Shown here: positions 37,442 through 46,573 of the stretch, piece by piece
Layout of the letters: each line of letters begins with the position of its first letter
Numbering within the stretch: the stretch's first letter is position 1
Source: Niabella sp.
GTDB lineage: Bacteria; Bacteroidota; Bacteroidia; Chitinophagales; Chitinophagaceae
Reading direction: 5' to 3'
Length of the DNA stretch: 64,000 nt
Assembly: GCA_017744715.1 (NCBI GenBank)
Contig: JAGIAT010000009.1
Span: forward strand, 157,111-221,110
Translations under genes and position numbers: made by a program
Notes under the pieces: model-generated
What the model saw: only the letters and a program-made list of their open reading frames with translations
Database searches by the model: none
Told to the model about the DNA's origin: nothing

Positions 37442-38218
37442 ATGGCTAAATCCCATAAAGACTTACCATCTTTTATCGTATACCAGCCGAATAAAAAGGA
37501 ATTTTATATCTGCCTGGAGGCAGGAAGTATCTATTATATCTGGCGAAGCAACTACCCGCCCACCCGAGACAACCGGTTTGCACGTAAAATTACCCGGCTC
37601 AAAGGCATCATGCCAAAAGAAATCCCCGGCAAACAGGTTTATGACAAGGGCACTTACACGGTAAACAAAGGCGACGATAAGTCCGCAGCAGAAAAAAAGA
37701 TCCGGCAGGGGGTCCGGCAACGATCCTGTTCTTTTATCCTGAATGGCAAAAAGCTTAAAGGCCGGTTTATCATTAAGCAAACCTCCGCAGGTACCCTGCT
37801 GCAGAAATTCAAGGACAGGTATGCCGCAGAAGAAGATGTTTTAGGAGCAGACCTAAGCCGTACCATCCGCCTGATGGTTCCCGGTTATGATCCCCGCTCC
37901 ATAAAGCTGCCCGGTACTGAAAAGCGAAAGCAACCGGCGGAATCCAATAAACACACCGCTTCCCGGCTGCCCGGGCCACCGGAGGAGCCACCGACGGCCG
38001 ACAAAACCATTGGCCGCACCACATACCATTTTGCTTTTTATCATTCGGATACCGGACCCGATTGCTGCCTTATTACAAATAACCGGAATGAGGTACTGGT
38101 ATTACAAAAGGACAACCAGCAATGGCACCTGCTCAAAGCCGCCAGGGGCAGTATATTGAAAAACAAACAGACACTTGAACAACATGCCCGGGCACTCAGC
38201 CAGCTCCGCAAGCCATAG
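37442..38218 (+). CDS. Degenerate LigD phosphoesterase-domain paralogue
   Basis: This 258-residue protein follows the plan of the phosphoesterase domain of LigD encoded at 39761. FIVYQPNKKEFYICLEAG corresponds to FVVQKHAASHLHYDFRLEMR, YDKGTYTVNK to WDEGVYED, FILNGKKLKGRFIIKQ to FMLHGKKLKGAFALVR, and KFKDRYAAEEDVL to KLDDRYASTADIL. The His and Asp residues of the catalytic HxxxHxDxR motif are absent, so phosphoesterase activity is not expected. Residues about 190-258 form an additional unassigned segment (YHFAFYHSDTGPDCCLITNN). It may assist the LigD system structurally or be a decaying duplicate, although the frame is intact. The start is the ATG at 37442 (MAKSHKDLPS). Confidence 0.65.
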   Translation: MAKSHKDLPSFIVYQPNKKEFYICLEAGSIYYIWRSNYPPTRDNRFARKITRLKGIMPKEIPGKQVYDKGTYTVNKGDDKSAAEKKIRQGVRQRSCSFILNGKKLKGRFIIKQTSAGTLLQKFKDRYAAEEDVLGADLSRTIRLMVPGYDPRSIKLPGTEKRKQPAESNKHTASRLPGPPEEPPTADKTIGRTTYHFAFYHSDTGPDCCLITNNRNEVLVLQKDNQQWHLLKAARGSILKNKQTLEQHARALSQLRKP

Positions 38219-38307
38219 CTAACCCTTCCACAATGCCAGCCTTACCCGTTGCTGTCAATAACCGGCAGCAGTGTAAACTGCCGTTCCCATAACTGCAGGC
38301 AGGAACG

Positions 38308-39093
38308 TTACATACCCGGCAGTTTCAACCCGGATTGTTTCAGGCGCTGCAGCAATTTTTCCTGGAACAGGAACCGGGTATCTATAAAGCCATGTGCAGG
38401 GATCCAGAGGTTCAGCATCACCTTGTAACCATCGGGCTCCAGAGAAGAGATCCCGATCCGTTTAGGTGGCTCACGAAGGATATTGCCGGCATCATCAATG
38501 GCCTGCTCAATCGCCCGCTTTACCTGTTCGTAGTCGGTACCATTCATAAATTTCATTTCAATATCCAACCGCCGGTTTCCCAAAGTGCTCAGGTTAATAA
38601 TCACTTCATTCGACAGTTTGCTGTTTGGAATCACAACGATCCGGTTATCGAAAGTAGTAACGATGGTATAGAATATACGGATCTCGGTTACCGCACCTTC
38701 CTGCCCCTGCGCTATAATAGTATCCCCCGCCCGGAACGGTTTCAAAAAAAGAATCAGTACCCCGCTGGCAAAATTCTGCAAGGTGCCGGAAAGCGCCAGT
38801 CCTGCAGCCACACCAAAAGAAGTGACCAATGCTGCAAACAGCGTCATGGTAATGCCGGCTATCTGCATTACGGCCAGCAGCAACAATACCCGGAGCGCCA
38901 CGATCACCACACTTTGAAGAAAAGGTTTCAGTGAGCGGTCGATCTGCTTCCGTTGCATAACACGGTTCAGGTAGGCGGAGAACAGCCGTATCAGCCACAG
39001 GCCAACGAACAATATAATAATGGCCAGCAATACTGCCGGGCCGTGCCGGATCAGCCATGCATAGATCCTGTGCAACCATTCTTCTGCTTTCAT
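38308..39093 (-). CDS. MscS family mechanosensitive ion channel
   Basis: This 261-residue inner-membrane channel opens under hypo-osmotic tension. It has three hydrophobic segments, at about 18-38 (AVLLAIIILFVGLWLI), 62-82 and the pore helix TM3 around 88-118 (FGVAAGLALSGTLQNFASGV). The beta domain follows (FRAGDTIIAQGQEGAVTEI, then IPNSKLSNEVIIN) and then a mixed carboxyl domain. The frame is open further upstream, but the ATG at 39093 (MKAEEWLHRIY) matches the usual short N-terminus. It is convergent with the phosphoesterase-like gene. Confidence 0.93.
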   Translation of the reverse strand: MKAEEWLHRIYAWLIRHGPAVLLAIIILFVGLWLIRLFSAYLNRVMQRKQIDRSLKPFLQSVVIVALRVLLLLAVMQIAGITMTLFAALVTSFGVAAGLALSGTLQNFASGVLILFLKPFRAGDTIIAQGQEGAVTEIRIFYTIVTTFDNRIVVIPNSKLSNEVIINLSTLGNRRLDIEMKFMNGTDYEQVKRAIEQAIDDAGNILREPPKRIGISSLEPDGYKVMLNLWIPAHGFIDTRFLFQEKLLQRLKQSGLKLPGM

Positions 39094-39551
39094 AATGCCT
39101 GTTTTTACGAGGTTTTCCCTGCTGCAGCCCAAACAGCAGTGCAACATCCCCGTTTGAAAAGCAATTACCGTTCCGGACATACGGCCCGGGCTCTGCTGCC
39201 GGCAGCTGTTTGAAAGCTGTACCAGCCGGCGGGGCATAACCGCACCTGGGTATAAAATTCCACACAACCTGCCGAGGTACCGGGTTACGGTTATAAAAAG
39301 GCACTATCCGATTTCATGCTTTAAAGCGCCGCCTCTTTTATGACCCGCAGCGAACCTGGCCGGCGTATTCCGTTACATGTTGGTTTGTGTTTTATTGAGG
39401 GCTCCTTTGGCAACAATTTTGTACTTCGAATAAACATCTGTTCCCGGTGATGTACAGCAGTACAGGGTATAAAGTCCTGTTTAAGGTTGTGGGCAACGCC
39501 CAGCCGAACCCGGATCCTTACACCTTCTACCACTTATTAAAACAGTTGATC
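39094..39551. other. Intergenic region, 458 bp, no gene
   Basis: Divergent space between MscS and DUF3606. I see no gene and no repeat family. Confidence 0.5.
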
Positions 39552-39743
39552 ATGACAGACAATAAAACTATACGCGACGGTCGCGATCGCAGCAAAGTAA
39601 GCGGATCCGAAAAATATGAACTGCAGTATTTCAAGGAAAAACTGGGTGTGTCCGGCCAGGCCGTTACCGGTGCTATAAAGGCCACCGGATCCAATAACCG
39701 GAAGACATTGGAACAATACTTAAAGAAAAGACATGCCAAATAA
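39552..39743 (+). CDS. DUF3606 small protein
   Basis: A 63-residue protein of the DUF3606 type: it opens MTDNKTIRDGRDRSKVS and continues with YELQYFKEKLGVSGQAVTGA and a final LEQYLKKR helix. Family members have no known biochemistry. They are often encoded near LigD and other stress or repair genes. It ends 17 bp before ligD, so the two are probably co-transcribed. Confidence 0.85.
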   Translation: MTDNKTIRDGRDRSKVSGSEKYELQYFKEKLGVSGQAVTGAIKATGSNNRKTLEQYLKKRHAK

Positions 39744-39760
39744 TTTATAACCCATTCCAG

Positions 39761-42490
39761 ATGTCGCTTACAAAATACCGCCAGAAGCGCAACCCATCCA
39801 AAACGCCGGAGCCCTTCGGCCGCGAAAAAGCAGATAAACAGACACTGCGCTTCGTGGTGCAAAAGCATGCAGCATCGCACCTGCATTACGACTTCCGGCT
39901 CGAAATGCGGGGCGTATTGAAAAGCTGGGCGGTACCGAAGGGGCCTTCCACTGATCCGAAGATAAAACGGCTGGCCATGATGGTGGAGGATCATCCTTAC
40001 GACTACCGCGATTTTGAAGGAATCATTCCTCCCGGGCAATATGGTGGCGGAACCGTAATCGTTTGGGATGAAGGTGTGTATGAAGATGCTGAACCGGATG
40101 GCGGATCCAAGACTGCCCAGGAAAAGCACCTGCTTCATGGTTTATTGAGCGGGAAGCTGAAATTCATGCTTCATGGCAAAAAGCTAAAAGGTGCATTTGC
40201 CCTTGTTCGAGCACCCGGCCGCGGGGAAAATGCATGGCTGCTCATGAAACTGGACGACCGATACGCTTCCACAGCAGATATATTATTAAAGGACAAATCC
40301 GTCCGGTCGGGCAAGACCATTGAAAAAGTAGCAGCAAGCAGCAGGCGCATCTATGGCCAGGAAGCTTCCAATGCTGCAGCAAAAAAAAAACCAACGACAA
40401 AAACCCCTCCCCCCAAAAAGCAGATCCGTAACCGCATTTCCGCTACCAGTGCGCAATTGAAAGAAACACTGGATACGGATATAACAGCCCTGCTGACAAA
40501 AGCCAAACGCGGCAAAATGCCGGTGGATATAAAGCCCATGTTGGCAACCCTGGTCGATAAGCCTTTCGATGATCCCGATTGGGTATACGAGATCAAATGG
40601 GATGGTTACCGGACCCTCGCGTTTTTGCAGAACGGACAAACCCGGCTGTTCTCCCGGAATAACAAATCGTTCGATAAAAAATTTTATCCCATCTACGATA
40701 TCCTCCGCCAGTGGAAGTTAAACGCCGTACTCGATGGAGAAATTGTTGCATTAAATGGAAAAGGAGGCTCCAACTTCAATGCCCTGCAAAACTGGCGTAG
40801 TGAGGCCGATGCCGAGCTGGCTTTTTATGTATTCGATATCCTTTGGTACCATGGTAAAAACCTGATGGGCCTGCCGCTGACCGAACGGCAGGCCATACTA
40901 AAAGCCGTGCTGCCAACCGGTAATGACCACATCCGTCTCAGCAATGTTTTCAATGTACCGGGCACGGAAATGTTTGCAGCGGCTCAAAAAATGGGACTGG
41001 AAGGAATTATGGCAAAGCGGGCCGGCAGTGTGTATACCGCCGACCTGCGCAGTAAGGAATGGCTGAAGATCAAAGTGCATAAACGGCAGGAAGTGATCAT
41101 TGCCGGTTTTACAAAAAACGCGGGTACCTCCAAAACCTTTAGTGCCCTTCTTCTGGCAGTTTATGATAACCGGAAACTTACCTATGCCGGTAAAGTGGGA
41201 ACCGGCTTTTCCGATAAGCAGCAGCAACAGATGATGGATCAATTCAAACCCCTTATTACCACCCGGTCTCCCTTCACGGAAAAAATTGATGTGGACAAAC
41301 CTTCCCGGTTCAGACAGCGCATGGGTGCCCGCCCAACCTGGCTTAAACCGCAGCTTGTTTGTGAGATCAGTTTTGCAGAAATCACCGAGGATGGTGTATT
41401 CCGGCATCCTTCCTTTGAAGGCATGCGCGATGATAAAAAGGCAAAGGACGTGATTCGTGAAACCGAAGCCCATACCCAAAAAGTGGTCGACGAAGTGAAT
41501 GAGCAGCAACAGCCGGCAGCTGCATTGATGAAGCCGCCGAAGGATCAAAGCCGGAAAACCTTACTGAATCCGACAAACGAAACACAGATACGTGCCATCA
41601 ATGGTCATGCGTTGAAATTTACCAACCTGAGTAAAGTATTCTGGCCAAAGGAAGGATATACCAAAAGAAACCTGTTTAATTACTATTACCAGGTTGCCGA
41701 ATATATCCTTCCGTATTTAAAAGACCGTCCGCAATCGCTTAACCGCTTTCCCAACGGCATCAGCAAACCCGGTTTTTATCAAAAGGATGTAAAAGGAAAA
41801 TCTCCCGAATGGGTAAAAACATTTCCCTATACCACAAGCGAAGGAGAAAATAAAGAATTCCTGGTAGGCGATAATGAAGCCACGTTGCTCTGGATGGCTT
41901 CGCTCGGCTGCATCGAGATGAATCCCTGGTTTAGCCGCATCCAATCGCCGGACCATCCGGATTATTGCGTGCTGGACCTGGATCCGGATAAAAATACCTT
42001 CAACCAGGTGATACAGGTTGCGGTTGCCATAAAATCGGTGCTGGATGCCATCAGCGTTCCGTGTTTTTGCAAAACCTCGGGATCAACCGGCCTGCATATC
42101 TATATTCCTTTAGCGGCGGCATACACCTACGAACAATCACAAATGTTCGGACGGCTGATTGTGGGCATCGTACATCAGCAATATCCTTCCTTTACAAGCC
42201 TGGAACGTATCGTTAAAAACCGGAAGGGGAAAATGTACCTCGACTTTTTACAGAACCGCCCCGGTGCCACACTGGCCTGTCCGTATTCGCTGCGTCCCAA
42301 ACCGGGGGCCACCGTTTCCATGCCGCTTCACTGGGATGAATTGAAGCCGGGGCTTAAAATGACCGACTTTACGATCAAAAACGCGGTGCAGCGTGTTAAG
42401 GAAACCGGCGATCTGTTTAAGCCCGTTCTGGGTAAGGGCATCCATCTTGAAGCTGCGCTGAAAAAATATCAAAAAATATTTGACCGGTAA
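39761..42490 (+). CDS. ligD: Multifunctional DNA repair ligase LigD
   Basis: This 909-residue enzyme of bacterial non-homologous end joining has three domains. Residues about 28-190 are the 3'-phosphoesterase domain with its catalytic motif HAASHLHYDFRLE. A Lys/Pro-rich linker follows (205-225). Residues about 255-560 are the ATP-dependent ligase with the nucleotidyl lysine K279 in EIKWDGYR, and DGEIVAL and EGIMAKR further on. Residues about 615-905 are the primase/polymerase domain with the metal site in VLDLDPD. The order is the one usual in Bacteroidota. The partner Ku protein is not encoded in the window. Confidence 0.97.
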   Translation: MSLTKYRQKRNPSKTPEPFGREKADKQTLRFVVQKHAASHLHYDFRLEMRGVLKSWAVPKGPSTDPKIKRLAMMVEDHPYDYRDFEGIIPPGQYGGGTVIVWDEGVYEDAEPDGGSKTAQEKHLLHGLLSGKLKFMLHGKKLKGAFALVRAPGRGENAWLLMKLDDRYASTADILLKDKSVRSGKTIEKVAASSRRIYGQEASNAAAKKKPTTKTPPPKKQIRNRISATSAQLKETLDTDITALLTKAKRGKMPVDIKPMLATLVDKPFDDPDWVYEIKWDGYRTLAFLQNGQTRLFSRNNKSFDKKFYPIYDILRQWKLNAVLDGEIVALNGKGGSNFNALQNWRSEADAELAFYVFDILWYHGKNLMGLPLTERQAILKAVLPTGNDHIRLSNVFNVPGTEMFAAAQKMGLEGIMAKRAGSVYTADLRSKEWLKIKVHKRQEVIIAGFTKNAGTSKTFSALLLAVYDNRKLTYAGKVGTGFSDKQQQQMMDQFKPLITTRSPFTEKIDVDKPSRFRQRMGARPTWLKPQLVCEISFAEITEDGVFRHPSFEGMRDDKKAKDVIRETEAHTQKVVDEVNEQQQPAAALMKPPKDQSRKTLLNPTNETQIRAINGHALKFTNLSKVFWPKEGYTKRNLFNYYYQVAEYILPYLKDRPQSLNRFPNGISKPGFYQKDVKGKSPEWVKTFPYTTSEGENKEFLVGDNEATLLWMASLGCIEMNPWFSRIQSPDHPDYCVLDLDPDKNTFNQVIQVAVAIKSVLDAISVPCFCKTSGSTGLHIYIPLAAAYTYEQSQMFGRLIVGIVHQQYPSFTSLERIVKNRKGKMYLDFLQNRPGATLACPYSLRPKPGATVSMPLHWDELKPGLKMTDFTIKNAVQRVKETGDLFKPVLGKGIHLEAALKKYQKIFDR

Positions 42491-42579
42491 AAGCAACCGG
42501 TCGTCCTGAAGGCGTCATCTAAATCTTGTCGTACTGAACCTGTTTCAGGGCCTGGCAGAAACGGATGCTGAAACAATCC

Positions 42580-42876
42580 CGATTGATGGCATGTGCGTCA
42601 AGTTAGCATAAAAAAAACTGCCTCAGCCGCATAGCGGCTGATGAATATTCTAAGAGCGGGTTTTAACCCGTCTCGCCATCCAGGCGAAGGCCTGAGAGCC
42701 ATCAGCTCGATACATGCACCGTGCCCATGGCACTTTCATCTGTTTTTCGTTGCCAACGTCGCGCTGAAGCACGACGTTATGAAATCTATTCGAGGCTATG
42801 TCGCTCAAAGACTTTAATCGTGCAGGTTGGCCAGAGTGCACATATCCTCTTAACCTGACGCACATGCGATTGATGG
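42580..42876. mobile_element. MITE-like element with 16-bp terminal inverted repeats and 10-bp target duplication
   Basis: The left end CATGTGCGTCAAGTTA (42590-42605) is the inverted copy of the right end TAACCTGACGCACATG (42851-42866), with one mismatch. Immediately outside both ends stands the same 10-bp word CGATTGATGG (42580-42589 and 42867-42876), which looks like a target-site duplication. The 277-bp body carries internal palindromes (CGGGTTTTAACCCG and GCGCTGAAGCACGACGTT-type text) and no transposase. The 10-bp duplication is a plausible size for several DDE transposases. No second copy is seen in the window. Confidence 0.75.
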
Positions 42877-42955
42877 GGATTGCAGGACAAAAAACAGGGC
42901 TGACCAAGATCTTCCCGGTCAGCCCGTTTTATATCCATCAGGGATCGCTCCCGAA

Positions 42956-43666
42956 TTAAAAATAGAAAACACCGCTTACCCCGATGGCACGATGCTGGTT
43001 ATTTTTGTTAGCGTTATTGTCGTTGCTGCCGCCCGGCGCGGTATTGGTAAGACCGATCCCATATTGAGCGTGCACACCCACCCGGCCGAAATCCAATCCA
43101 CCGATAATATTGGCGCCAAAGTCAAACCGTTTAAACTGGCCGGATCCGACCGTACCGTTCCGGTCGCCACCATCTAACGGGTTATCATTTCCCCATTCAA
43201 TATTTTTAGATGAGGTGCTGCTGTTGCCCCCGGTTTCCACCGTTGTTTTCAGCTTACCACCCAATCCAACAGCTGCATAAGGTCCGGCGCCTATATACGC
43301 TTTTACTTTTTCATTAAACGGTAGCATGATGGCCACATTCACCGGCAATTCCAGGTACAAGGGGTTCACCTTATACGTAGTCTTTACACCTTCCGCCAGT
43401 GCCGTTGAGGACTCCGTTCCCTTGGAAGTAAGATCAAGACCGGTTCTGATTTCAAAAGTGGATCCTAAAGGAATGGCACCGATCACCCCGGCATTGAAGC
43501 TGTTTAGGCGTTTGCTATCGTCTAAATTGCCCTCCCGACTATTGGTAATATTCGTGTTGTTCCAGCCGGCTTTAATCCCAAACTTCGCATCGGTAAATCC
43601 CTGTGCATGGGCCACGTGAAGCATCCCGAAAAAGGCCATTGTTCCAATAATCAATTTGCATTTCAT
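42956..43666 (-). CDS. Outer-membrane beta-barrel protein
   Basis: This 236-residue protein has a signal peptide ending HVAHAQ (residue about 21) and alternating aromatic strands typical of the small eight-stranded PorT/OMP_b-brl family (FGIKAGWNNTNIT, FEIRTGLDLTSKG, LYLELPVNVAIMLPF, YIGAGPYAAVGLGG, GVSGVFYF at the end). The terminal Phe fits BAM-dependent insertion. Function is unknown. Upstream, at about 43693-43708, a CTACATGTAG palindrome could be an operator. Confidence 0.85.
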   Translation of the reverse strand: MKCKLIIGTMAFFGMLHVAHAQGFTDAKFGIKAGWNNTNITNSREGNLDDSKRLNSFNAGVIGAIPLGSTFEIRTGLDLTSKGTESSTALAEGVKTTYKVNPLYLELPVNVAIMLPFNEKVKAYIGAGPYAAVGLGGKLKTTVETGGNSSTSSKNIEWGNDNPLDGGDRNGTVGSGQFKRFDFGANIIGGLDFGRVGVHAQYGIGLTNTAPGGSNDNNANKNNQHRAIGVSGVFYF

Positions 43667-43840
43667 AGTTTATGTTTTTTTGAATAAATAATTGCACTAC
43701 ATGTAGCACTTATCTCCATTACTATGTCATATTGCATGCCAAAAACCAACGCGCCTGCGCTATTCATGATTATTTGCAACCTGCAGATGCTTTTCAAATA
43801 CCTAATCGCCAATCAATTGAACGCTCCTTCTCCGGGCTCA

Positions 43841-44035
43841 TTAACCGGCCCCGATCCGCCGCCGCTCAATATGCTTTGGGTAAAAAACGGGTAGCTCCGT
43901 TAACCGGTACACCACCGGCTCATTAACCGTGCCATCATCCGGAAACCCGGCCCTTTCACCACCCTCGAAGTATGTAACCTTTTGATGCCGGTATTTGTTA
44001 CATTTGAGGATGATACGTCCGTTCTCAATCATCAT
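43841..44035 (-). CDS. Small hypothetical protein
   Basis: A 64-residue frame divergent from the monooxygenase gene (35 bp between the starts). Its composition is protein-like: MIENGRIILKCNKYRHQKVT, then EGGERAGFPDDGTVNEPVVY, ending in a basic HIERRRIGAG. I do not recognise it and see no motif. It could be a real short gene or the 5' end of a decayed one. Confidence 0.35.
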   Translation of the reverse strand: MMIENGRIILKCNKYRHQKVTYFEGGERAGFPDDGTVNEPVVYRLTELPVFYPKHIERRRIGAG

Positions 44036-44070
44036 AACCGGTCCGTATCCTATAAAGCGAATAAAAGATT

Positions 44071-45093
44071 ATGAAAAAAATAGGATTCCTGTCGTTCGGG
44101 CATTGGGCCGATCACCCGGCCTACAGTACCAAAACGGCTGCTGACACATTGCTTCAGTCTATCGACTTAGCCGTAGCCGCAGAAGAAATAGGTATCGATG
44201 GCGCCTACTTCCGGGTGCACCATTTCGCCAGGCAGCTGGCCTCGCCCTTTCCCTTGCTGGCAGCCATCGGCGCCCGGACCAGCAAAATAGAAATCGGTAC
44301 GGGCGTGATTGATATGCGTTACGAAAACCCGTTGTATATGGTGGAAGATGCCGGCGCGGCCGATCTCATTTCCGGTGGCCGCCTGCAATTAGGGATCAGC
44401 AGGGGTTCGCCCGAACAGGTAATGGAAGGATGGCGCTACTTTGGCTATGAACCGGCAGCAGGAGAAACCGATGTGGAGATGGGCCGGCGGAAAGGCCTGG
44501 AATTTTTTGAGCAGTTGAAGGGCGAGGGATTTGCCCGGCCAAACCCCAACCCGATGTTTCCCAACCCGCCCGGACTGCTGCGCGTAGAACCGTTTGCTCC
44601 GGGGTTGCGGGATCGCATCTGGTGGGGTTCCGCTTCCGATGCCACCGCGATCTGGGCCGGCAAAACAGGTATGAACCTGCAAAGTTCTACTCTTAAATTT
44701 GATGAAAGCGGCAAGCCTTTCCATATACAACAGGCCGAACAGATCCGGTTGTTTAAACAGGCCTGGAAGGAAGCAGGACACACACGCGTACCAAGGGTTT
44801 CGGTAAGCCGGTCCATTTTTGCACTGGTAAACGACCAGGACCGTTACTATTTTGGACACGAAGCCGACCGCACCGATAAGATCGGCAATCTCGAAGCAGA
44901 CAAGCGCGCCATCTTTGGCCGCAGTTATGCCGCCGAACCCGATCAGCTCATTGAAGAACTGGCCAGGGACGAGGCCATCCGGGAAGCAGATACGATCCTG
45001 CTAACGATCCCCAATACGTTGGGCGTCGATTATAATGTGCACGTACTTTCTTCCATACTGGAACATGTGGCGCCCGGGCTGGGATGGCGGTAA
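44071..45093 (+). CDS. Luciferase-like (LLM class) flavin-dependent monooxygenase
   Basis: This 340-residue protein is a TIM-barrel flavin-dependent monooxygenase of the bacterial luciferase family. Strands and loops of the family are visible: MKKIGFLSFGHW, AEEIGIDGAYFRVHHFA, KIEIGTGVIDMRYENPLYM, SGGRLQLGISRGSPE. Such enzymes use FMNH2 from a separate reductase to oxidise small organic molecules. It is followed after 13 bp by an FAD monooxygenase-like gene, so the pair is one operon. The substrate is unknown. Confidence 0.9.
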   Translation: MKKIGFLSFGHWADHPAYSTKTAADTLLQSIDLAVAAEEIGIDGAYFRVHHFARQLASPFPLLAAIGARTSKIEIGTGVIDMRYENPLYMVEDAGAADLISGGRLQLGISRGSPEQVMEGWRYFGYEPAAGETDVEMGRRKGLEFFEQLKGEGFARPNPNPMFPNPPGLLRVEPFAPGLRDRIWWGSASDATAIWAGKTGMNLQSSTLKFDESGKPFHIQQAEQIRLFKQAWKEAGHTRVPRVSVSRSIFALVNDQDRYYFGHEADRTDKIGNLEADKRAIFGRSYAAEPDQLIEELARDEAIREADTILLTIPNTLGVDYNVHVLSSILEHVAPGLGWR

Positions 45094-45106
45094 ACAAAAC
45101 GACGCG

Positions 45107-46192
45107 ATGATATCCAGGATCCGATATAAAACCAACATTGTGGTGATAGGTGCCGGGCAGGCCGGACTTTCTGCGGCCTATCATTTAAAGAAAAACGGGT
45201 TGAAACCGGGACCGGATTTTATCATCCTTGATGAAGCACCCCGGCCCGGTGGCGCCTGGCAATACCGCTGGCCTTCCCTTACGCTGAGTACGGTAAACCG
45301 GATCCACGATCTGCCCGGCATGGCTTTTAAAGATAGCCTCGAAAGCAGCGACACAACCGTTCGGGCCAGTGTGGCGGTGCCGCATTATTACGACCTGTAT
45401 GAAAAGAAAATGGGCATCCGCGTATACCGGCCGCTAAAGGTTGAAAAGGTCTATTTTCATGATGAGCGTTTTTACATCGACACACCCGGTACCTTATTTT
45501 CTTCCCGGGGGATTATTAATGCCACAGGCACCTGGGAAAATCCTTACATCCCGGAATACCCGGGTGCCCGGCTGTTTCAGGGGGAGCAATTGCATACCAG
45601 GGATTTTAAAACAGCCGATTCGTTTAAAGGCAAACATGTGGTGGTAGTAGGTGCCGGCATTTCCGCCATTCAGTTATTGGATCAGCTGTCAAAAGTGACC
45701 ACCACCACCTGGGTTACCCGGCGCCCGCCCGAATTCAGGGAAGGGCCTTTTGATGATGTAGCAGGACATCATGCAGTAGCCCTGGTAGAAGAACGGGTAA
45801 GAAAAGGATTACCCCCTTTATCGGTGGTTTCGGTTACCGGGCTGCCGTTGTCGCCCGAGGTGATGGATATGAAAAAAAGAGGCGTGTTAAACCGCCGCCC
45901 CATGTTTAGCGAAATAACCAGGGAAGGCGTGAAATGGGCCGATGGAAGCGAGGAAAAAGCGGATGTCATCCTCTGGAATACCGGTTTTAAAAGTGCCCTG
46001 GAACATTTAAACGCTGTTTTACCCCGGGAAGCAGGCGGCGGCATTCTTATGGCCGGAAGACTGGCAACCATGGTTGCCAAAGAGCCCCGCATCCATCTTG
46101 CAGGCTATGGTCCTTCAGCATCCACCATCGGCGCCAACCGTGCCGGTGCCGCAGCAGCACGGGAACTCATCCATACATTGGGGCTCGAATGA
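45107..46192 (+). CDS. FAD/NAD(P)-dependent flavoprotein monooxygenase-like
   Basis: This 361-residue flavoprotein has two Rossmann sites. VVIGAGQAGLSAAYHLKK near the N-terminus binds FAD, and VVVVGAGISAIQLLDQL near residue 175 binds NAD(P)H. The architecture is that of the flavin monooxygenase/CzcO group. The frame opens earlier (45035) within the preceding gene, but the ATG at 45107 gives the standard short lead MISRIRYKTN before the first strand. It may supply reduced flavin or a second oxidation step for the luciferase-like partner. Confidence 0.88.
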   Translation: MISRIRYKTNIVVIGAGQAGLSAAYHLKKNGLKPGPDFIILDEAPRPGGAWQYRWPSLTLSTVNRIHDLPGMAFKDSLESSDTTVRASVAVPHYYDLYEKKMGIRVYRPLKVEKVYFHDERFYIDTPGTLFSSRGIINATGTWENPYIPEYPGARLFQGEQLHTRDFKTADSFKGKHVVVVGAGISAIQLLDQLSKVTTTTWVTRRPPEFREGPFDDVAGHHAVALVEERVRKGLPPLSVVSVTGLPLSPEVMDMKKRGVLNRRPMFSEITREGVKWADGSEEKADVILWNTGFKSALEHLNAVLPREAGGGILMAGRLATMVAKEPRIHLAGYGPSASTIGANRAGAAAARELIHTLGLE

Positions 46193-46573
46193 GTGCTCAT
46201 TCACAGAAAAGGAACAATCTACCCGCACACAGCCATTCATTTTTAATCCACCAATAGCGGCATTGAACCGGTGCCCCGTTCAAAATCATACCCGGGAAAC
46301 AGCCGGCTGACCTTCTGTGATTTTATGCCCGCAAGGTTTTGGCATATTTATTTATTATCTTTTACGGCCGCTTCCCTGGCTGTATCAAACGCCTTTATAG
46401 TCATGCCGCCGGCCGATGAGGATGGTTTCAGCGTATAACGATGGTGATCCGTTAATAGATGCTGAGACCTACATACCGCTGGCAGACAAGCTCAGAATGA
46501 CTATGCGTTTAAAAGGTCTTTTGATACATGAACCTTCAACCTTACAGATCACTGATCATAACCCTGTATCATT
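46193..46573. other. Intergenic region, 381 bp, no gene
   Basis: Short unremarkable frames only. No repeat or hairpin stands out. Confidence 0.45.

Noticed and set aside
42650..42907. 85-codon minus-strand frame inside the MITE-like element
   Set aside because: It runs through the inverted end of the element and shows no transposase motif. It is explained by the repeat.
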